Source: Polynucleobacter sp. JS-Polo-80-F4
Lineage (GTDB): Bacteria; Pseudomonadota; Gammaproteobacteria; Burkholderiales; Burkholderiaceae
Length of the DNA: 64,000 nt
Assembly: GCF_018881965.1 (NCBI RefSeq)
Contig: NZ_JACVPI010000001.1
Coordinates: 1,866,018-1,930,017 of the forward strand
Reading direction: 5' to 3'
The notes under the pieces were generated by a model, which was given only the letters and a program-made list of their open reading frames with translations, was not told the DNA's origin and searched no databases. The stretch's first letter is position 1. Every line of letters starts with the position of its first letter. The position numbers were made by a program, and so were the translations under genes. Shown here in pieces: positions 59,426 to 64,000 of this stretch.

Positions 59426-60207
59426 ATTGCCTGAATTTGGCCACCGTCAACACGCATGACAGTACCAGTAATAAAAGATGCGTTTTGACTAGCTAAGAAT
59501 GCTGCTGCATCCCCGTATTCCTTAGGGTCACCATATCTTCCCATCGGAATCTGGCTAATACTTGCCTTCACTACTGCTTCATAGGCAATACCTTCCCGTT
59601 TTGCACGAGCCTCATCCAACTGACGCAGGCGGTCTGTGGCCACCCTGCCAGGCATGATGACGTTAACGGTAATTCCTTCTGCAGCAACTTCTGCGGCCAA
59701 GGTTTTAGACCACCCAAGCAGAGCCGCACGCAAGGTATTAGAAATAGCCAAATTTTTAATAGGTGCAATAGCGCCTGAGGTGGTGCTAGTAATAATGCGG
59801 CCCCATTTACGCTGACGCATACCTGGTAAAACGCGATCCGTAATAGCAATCAGTGACAACACCATATCGTTAAAGCTTTTTTGCCAGAGCGCAGGATCTT
59901 GACCAGCCGCTGGGGTGGGCGGCGGACCACCAGTGTTATTGATCAATATATCAATGGGGCCCAACTCTTTTTCAACCCTAGATACCAATCCATCAATAAC
60001 GGATGCATCTGACAAATCCCAGTTAAGGGCGAGAGCCTGACCACCAGCTGCCTCAATTAACTGCACAGATTGCTGCAAACCCTCAGCGTTACGACCAGTA
60101 ACGGCGACTTTGACGCCTTCTTTGGCTAATGAAACTGCCATTGCTTGTCCTAAGCCACGACTAGAAGCAATCACTAAGGCCACTTTGCCTTTTAATCCTA
60201 AATCCAT
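59422..60207 (-). CDS. Short-chain dehydrogenase/reductase family protein with atypical active site
   Basis: 261 residues, Rossmann fold. The cofactor motif is IASSRGLGQAMAVSL (TGxxxGxG variant), NNTGGPP stands for the NNAG motif, and the active-site Ser is in IITSTTSGAI. The Tyr-x-x-x-Lys pair is not found: the aligned segment reads NLAISNTLRAAL, giving Ser and Arg where Tyr and Lys are expected. The C terminus GTVMRVDGGQ is normal. This makes a standard 3-oxoacyl reductase role doubtful. It is translationally coupled to the ABC permease gene. Confidence 0.88.
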   Translation of the reverse strand: MDLGLKGKVALVIASSRGLGQAMAVSLAKEGVKVAVTGRNAEGLQQSVQLIEAAGGQALALNWDLSDASVIDGLVSRVEKELGPIDILINNTGGPPPTPAAGQDPALWQKSFNDMVLSLIAITDRVLPGMRQRKWGRIITSTTSGAIAPIKNLAISNTLRAALLGWSKTLAAEVAAEGITVNVIMPGRVATDRLRQLDEARAKREGIAYEAVVKASISQIPMGRYGDPKEYGDAAAFLASQNASFITGTVMRVDGGQIQAI

Positions 60208-60234
60208 TTCGTCTCCAACTGACTTTAATTAATT

Positions 60235-60273
60235 ATTCGATTTATTAATTCGATTTATTTATTCAATTTATTA
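60235..60273. repeat. Three tandem 13-base AT-rich repeats
   Basis: ATTCGATTTATTA, ATTCGATTTATTT and ATTCAATTTATTA in direct succession in the spacer between the Bug protein and short-chain dehydrogenase genes. The third copy includes the TAA stop of the Bug gene. Confidence 0.8.
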
Positions 60274-61272
60274 ATCTAATTGCAATTTTTGTTTAGCAAC
60301 TACTTCTTTGTAAACGGTGTACTCCGCTTTAATTTCTTTTGCAAATGCTTCAGATCCATTCACATTAATGAGTGAGCCCGTATCTTCAATACGCTTTTTA
60401 ACGGCAGGATCAGCAACTACCTTTTGCAAGGCCGCAGTGTACTTATCCACAATATCCTTAGGCATCCCAGCTGGCCCCAAAAGACCGTAGTAAGCCATCC
60501 GATTGACAGGCGCCAAGCCAACCTCAGCGAAAGTAGGCACATTCGGCAATTGCGCCAAACGCTTAGGCGCGGCAATCACGATAGGTACTAGCTTGCCATC
60601 TTTAATAAACGGTAATGACGAAGGCAAATTATCAAAGATCATAGAAACTTGCCCACCAACCGTATCAGCCAACGCAGGACCTGCCCCTCGGTAAGGAATA
60701 TGAACAATGAAGACACCTGTCAAACTTTTAAATAACTCGGTTTGAAGATGTCCAATGCCACCGGTTCCTGAGCTTGAATAGGAATACTTACCAGGGTTTG
60801 CCTTTAACACCTCCATAAAGGTCTTAAAGTCTTTTGCAGGGAAAGAGGGATTGACCGCAATGATGTTTGGTGTTGCTGCAATATTGCTAATGGCTGTGAA
60901 ATCCGTTACCGGGTCGTAACCAATCTTGGGATTAATGGCTGGATTAGCAGCTGTGGTTGAAACCGTCGCCATACCGATGGTGTAACCATCTTTGGGAGCT
61001 CTCATAACCTCTAATGCACCGATAGAACCACCGCCGCCTGCCTTGTTCTCGACAATGACTGGTTGCCCCAGTTGACGCCCCAGGGCATCGCCTACCGCAC
61101 GAGCAATGATGTCAGTGCTACCGCCTGGTGCGAATGGAACAACCAAACGAATAGGTTTAGTGGGAAAGCTTTGCGCGTTGACACTTGCAATATTCATAAA
61201 GCCAGCTATCAAGGCAATTAAGGATGCAGTAGCAATCTTTCTCAATGCAAATTGGGGTAAAAACAATTTCAT
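60271..61272 (-). CDS. Bug-family (TctC-like) periplasmic solute-binding protein
   Basis: 333 residues with a signal peptide ending near SVNAQS, then FPTKPIRLVVPFAPGGSTDIIARAV, AKDFKTFMEVLKANPGKYSYSSSGTGGIGHLQTELFK and VHIPYRGAGPALADTVGGQV, all typical of the family. It is distinct from the other Bug protein in this window (22150-23124). It follows the PqiC-like lipoprotein gene by only four bases, so it may be co-transcribed with the Mla-type operon, but its ligand, probably a carboxylate, is unknown. Confidence 0.92.
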   Translation of the reverse strand: MKLFLPQFALRKIATASLIALIAGFMNIASVNAQSFPTKPIRLVVPFAPGGSTDIIARAVGDALGRQLGQPVIVENKAGGGGSIGALEVMRAPKDGYTIGMATVSTTAANPAINPKIGYDPVTDFTAISNIAATPNIIAVNPSFPAKDFKTFMEVLKANPGKYSYSSSGTGGIGHLQTELFKSLTGVFIVHIPYRGAGPALADTVGGQVSMIFDNLPSSLPFIKDGKLVPIVIAAPKRLAQLPNVPTFAEVGLAPVNRMAYYGLLGPAGMPKDIVDKYTAALQKVVADPAVKKRIEDTGSLINVNGSEAFAKEIKAEYTVYKEVVAKQKLQLD

Positions 61273-61276
61273 GAAA

Positions 61277-61903
61277 TCACTGTCCTAAAGGTTTTGGCAA
61301 ATTACCAGCATATTTATAGAGTTGAGCTTCGTATTCATTAAAGATCTGAGCCAAAGCTTCTTGCTGACCCAATACGAGGGCATCCGGCGTATTGTCTTTA
61401 AGGGCAACACGCTTGGTATATCGATTTGCACCTATCAAGGGATTCGTTTTCCCGGAGCTAGTGGCACTTAGGAAAAACTCAACGCTAACCACAGCCTCAG
61501 GCTTATTACGATAGTCGCCATAAAACTCTTCAACAGTTGCTTGCAAATAATAGTAAGGAAATAGACTATTACTCTGTCCCACTGTAGCAGAGAAAATATT
61601 TGCCTTATTCATCCATTGACGCTCAGCATTGCCAATCATTTCAGCAGGAATGGTCGTGTAAACGTTGTAAAAATCTTTTTCGTAACGCTGATCACCCGTA
61701 CGGTAAACCAAAGATCTGCCATCAAACGGTGGCGTAACAGATACAGAGCCCATTTTTAGCCAAATATCCGTACGAGCAACACGTGGTGCAGCAGTTCTTT
61801 CTGGAGATACCATCCAAGTGGTAGGGCCTACTGGCGGCCTGGTGGGAAATGAGCAGGAGACTAAGCCGAGGATAGCAATAGAAAATAGAATGCGCTTCAT
61901 CAT
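61277..61903 (-). CDS. ABC-type transport auxiliary lipoprotein (PqiC-like)
   Basis: 208 residues. The N terminus MMKRILFSIAILGLVSCSFPT is a lipoprotein signal with lipobox LVSC. The remainder (VARTDIWLKMGSVSVTPPFDGRSLVYRTGDQRYEKDFY) matches the PqiC/ABC-auxiliary lipoprotein domain, which in the Pqi system is anchored in the outer membrane and partners an MCE protein. Its ATG overlaps the stop of the MCE gene by four bases (ATGA). It probably docks the transporter at the outer membrane. Confidence 0.87.
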   Translation of the reverse strand: MMKRILFSIAILGLVSCSFPTRPPVGPTTWMVSPERTAAPRVARTDIWLKMGSVSVTPPFDGRSLVYRTGDQRYEKDFYNVYTTIPAEMIGNAERQWMNKANIFSATVGQSNSLFPYYYLQATVEEFYGDYRNKPEAVVSVEFFLSATSSGKTNPLIGANRYTKRVALKDNTPDALVLGQQEALAQIFNEYEAQLYKYAGNLPKPLGQ

Positions 61904-62826
61904 TTCTTAGCTCCAGACTGAGCGGAGCCGCTGCTAGGTGTAATTTTTGCGGGCGGATCAGCCCAAATCAGACTTGAAGGCGACTGGCTAGCAATGCGGC
62001 TAAATTCATTTAAATTTTCGCTGGCTTGCTTAATATTTTCCATCGTCAACACGGTATCACCCTGAACACTAGTAATGGTTTGACGCAAGGAGGTAGTTGC
62101 TGCCGCCAATTCACGCATGAGAATGCCAAGCTCTTCCTTATCGGTTGCCTTAGCAATGCGAGCCATGATGACGTTCAGCTGCTTTACAGACTCAATCACA
62201 CCCTCATTACCTTTGCCATCACCCGCCATCAGTACATTGAGATTGCCTAACAACGCATCTAATTTTTTCTGAGTGCCATCAATATTCATATCATTAAGGG
62301 CGCCAATCAGCTTTTGAATACCCGAAATAATTTCATCGGCTTGGTTTGGCAAAGATGGAATAACTGGGTGCGCAGGCTTCCAAGTATAAGGAAGTGGTGG
62401 AGTAGCAGATGCGTTTGCCACAAAATCAAACTCGATATAGTTAACGCCAGTAATACCCATCGACTTTACGCGAGCGCGTAAATTATTTTTTACAAACTCG
62501 CTAATTTGAGCTTCATTTACCTTGTCACCAAAAATTTGCATTCTGACCACAACATACTGACGACGATCATGAAATGGCAAATCTCTTTCATACATATCGC
62601 CAGATAGTCCGATTGACGTAACCTGACCTATCTTGACCCCGCGGAATCGCACGGCTGCACCGGCATCTAGACCAGTTACAGACTGTTTGATATAGGTTTC
62701 AACCATGAATGATTTTTGGAAGATTTTGCCTCCACCAAAAATAAGAATCACAGCAATCAGTACGCCAATTGCTGCAAGCACAAAAACGCCTAAGCGAAAA
62801 TAATTGGGATTTGAGTTATTACTCAT
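61900..62826 (-). CDS. MlaD-family MCE-domain protein
   Basis: 308 residues. One N-terminal helix (FRLGVFVLAAIGVLIAVILIFGGG) anchors it in the inner membrane. The MCE domain follows at about 39-120 (VETYIKQSVTGLDAGAAVRFRGVKIGQVTSIGL ... ARVKSMGITGVNYIEFDF). A long helical part (about 160-280) then contains LNVLMAGDGKGNEGVIESVKQL. The helical extension is longer than in E. coli MlaD (183 residues) and could form a tunnel as in PqiB-like assemblies. It overlaps the ATPase gene by four bases. Confidence 0.9.
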   Translation of the reverse strand: MSNNSNPNYFRLGVFVLAAIGVLIAVILIFGGGKIFQKSFMVETYIKQSVTGLDAGAAVRFRGVKIGQVTSIGLSGDMYERDLPFHDRRQYVVVRMQIFGDKVNEAQISEFVKNNLRARVKSMGITGVNYIEFDFVANASATPPLPYTWKPAHPVIPSLPNQADEIISGIQKLIGALNDMNIDGTQKKLDALLGNLNVLMAGDGKGNEGVIESVKQLNVIMARIAKATDKEELGILMRELAAATTSLRQTITSVQGDTVLTMENIKQASENLNEFSRIASQSPSSLIWADPPAKITPSSGSAQSGAKK

Positions 62827-63599
62827 GCTGCGTCCTTGCTCATAATACGATTGAAGAATTGATGCACCCGTGGATCTTTACTGGTATCGCGCAAAACTTT
62901 AGGATCACCCTCGGCAATGATTCCCTTAGTACCTTTGTCAAGCATGATGACCTTGTCAGCGATGGCATAGATACTGGCAAGTTCATGAGATACGATGACA
63001 AAGGTAATGCCAAGATTTTTTGATAAGTCCTGGATCGTGCTATCGAGATCAGCAGAGGTAATGGGGTCCAAGCCAGCTGACGGCTCATCTAGGAATAATA
63101 TTTTAGGGTCAAGTGCCATCGCCCGAGCGATCGCCGCCCTCTTTTGCATACCGCCACTAATTTCACTTGGCATGTAGGACTCGTAAGGCAAGAGACCGAC
63201 AAGATCAAGCTTGCAGCGCGCCAACAAATCCATTTGAACTTGGGTCAGCTGGGTGTATTCCTGCATAAACAAGGTCACGTTATCAAGCAGGTTCATTGAG
63301 CCAAATAAAGCGCCTTGCTGATACATTACGCCAAAGCTAGTCATGATCTTTTGGCGCTCCGCTCCAACTGCGCTGGTAATGTTTTCGCCTTCGATGAGAA
63401 CATCGCCAGACAAGGGCTGATAGAGGCCAAACAAGTTTTTTAACAAACTGGATTTACCGCATCCTGAGCCACCCAGAATCACAAAAATTTCTCCGTAATT
63501 GACTGAGAAATTAAGATTCTGCATAAGTACATTAGAGCCATAACCTACGGTGAGGTTTTGAACATCAATTGCGTACTGGGATTTGGCTGGCGTATCCAT
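62823..63599 (-). CDS. ABC transporter ATP-binding protein, MlaF-like
   Basis: 258 residues. Walker A GGSGCGKS is at about 43-50, the Q-loop at MYQQGALFGSMNLLDNV, the ABC signature SGGMQKRAAIARA near 148-160, Walker B ILFLDEPSAGLDP near 167-179 and the switch His in IVSHELASI. It closely resembles the ATPase of the Mla phospholipid transporter. Its start overlaps the permease stop by one base (TGATG). Confidence 0.93.
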   Translation of the reverse strand: MDTPAKSQYAIDVQNLTVGYGSNVLMQNLNFSVNYGEIFVILGGSGCGKSSLLKNLFGLYQPLSGDVLIEGENITSAVGAERQKIMTSFGVMYQQGALFGSMNLLDNVTLFMQEYTQLTQVQMDLLARCKLDLVGLLPYESYMPSEISGGMQKRAAIARAMALDPKILFLDEPSAGLDPITSADLDSTIQDLSKNLGITFVIVSHELASIYAIADKVIMLDKGTKGIIAEGDPKVLRDTSKDPRVHQFFNRIMSKDAA

Positions 63600-64000
63600 C
63601 AGAAACCTGTCTTATAGGAAATGAAGGCAAAAATACCATCGACCACTACGATCAAAACAATGCTGCTTACTACCGCTCGGGTTGCTGAAATACCAACCGC
63701 AGCGGCACCATTGCCGGTTTGCATACCACGTAGGCAACCCACCGCAGAAACGACAATACCAAAAAGCGTGGCTTTAATTAATCCGGATCCGACATCTTCG
63801 ATATCTACGGCAGAGAGCATGCCGTTATAGAAATTAATAAATGGAATACCGTAAATCAACATCGTCAGCATGGAAGAAAAAATGCTGACGATATCGGCAA
63901 ACAAAGTCAAAATTGGCGCAACCAAAATTCCGGCTAAAACGCGTGGCACAACTAGGAAACGAATTGGGCTTAAGCCGCCAGATACAAGTGCATCTACTTC
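63599..64000 (-). CDS. MlaE-family ABC transporter permease (3' part; cut by window edge)
   Basis: The minus frame is open from its stop at 63599 to the right edge, so the first part of the gene is missing; 133 codons are visible. It begins EVDALVSGGLSPIRFLVVPR, the conserved cytoplasmic segment of MlaE permeases, followed by four hydrophobic stretches and YGIPFINFYNG. A GTG at 63949 is only an internal codon. It is the first gene seen of the permease-ATPase-MCE-lipoprotein operon, probably moving phospholipids between membranes. Confidence 0.92.
   Translation of the reverse strand, partial: EVDALVSGGLSPIRFLVVPRVLAGILVAPILTLFADIVSIFSSMLTMLIYGIPFINFYNGMLSAVDIEDVGSGLIKATLFGIVVSAVGCLRGMQTGNGAAAVGISATRAVVSSIVLIVVVDGIFAFISYKTGF

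Overview
The window is a continuous stretch of chromosome from a betaproteobacterium, most likely a Burkholderiaceae member close to Polynucleobacter. That assignment is inferred from gene order (ilvB-ilvN-ilvC-psd-pssA-leuA; rpsO-pnp-qor-tpiA-secG-tRNA-Leu-nuoA-N; rlmE-ftsH with a divergent yhbY-type gene), from the moderate G+C with AT-rich spacers, and from Bug-family binding proteins, DUF1178, DUF3106, DUF3619 and DUF4149 proteins typical of that group. Genes are tightly packed, with many 1- or 4-base overlaps and no spacer over 300 bases. I saw no phage, insertion sequence, CRISPR array or integration scar.

Layout. 1-3.5 kb: the 5' part of ftsH, rlmE, divergent yhbY, then a DUF4149 membrane protein and greA. 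3.5-8 kb: carB and carA, forming a carA-carB-greA-DUF4149 run on the minus strand. 8.2-12.4 kb: gloB, mltD and prpE. 12.4-18.9 kb, plus strand: a yafS-like methyltransferase, rnhA, a two-gene RND efflux pump, and dnaQ. 19-26 kb: small catabolic and accessory genes (tartrate/D-malate dehydrogenase family, SprT-like protein, amidase, Bug binding protein, old yellow enzyme, mmsA). 26-27.2 kb: DUF1178 and a NUDIX hydrolase. 27.3-41.8 kb: all fourteen complex I genes (nuoA-N, minus strand), preceded by tRNA-Leu(GAG), secG, tpiA, a quinone oxidoreductase, pnp and rpsO, all pointing the same way.

47-54.5 kb: a SYLF lipid-binding protein, then the minus-strand ilvB-ilvN-ilvC-psd-pssA-leuA cluster, joining branched-chain amino acid synthesis with phosphatidylethanolamine synthesis. 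Between pssA and leuA lies a 25-codon leader peptide with nine leucines, four of them consecutive, followed by a rho-independent terminator. This is a textbook-style leucine attenuator that ORF callers would miss, and it is the most interesting item here. 54.7-56.9 kb: a plus-strand module of an ECF sigma factor, a one-helix DUF3619 protein, a secreted DUF3106 protein and an RDD membrane protein, which looks like an uncharacterised envelope-response unit. 56.9-61.3 kb: an FtsX-type ABC permease without an ATPase next to it, an atypical short-chain dehydrogenase, and a second Bug protein. 61.3-64 kb: an Mla/MCE lipid-transport operon (permease, ATPase, MlaD-like protein, PqiC-type lipoprotein), cut by the right edge.

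Functionally this is mostly core metabolism: pyrimidine/arginine precursor synthesis, respiration, RNA turnover, branched-chain amino acids and phospholipids. It is interleaved with envelope maintenance systems (MltD, RND pump, Mla transporter, ECF module) and organic-acid utilisation genes suited to an oligotrophic heterotroph.
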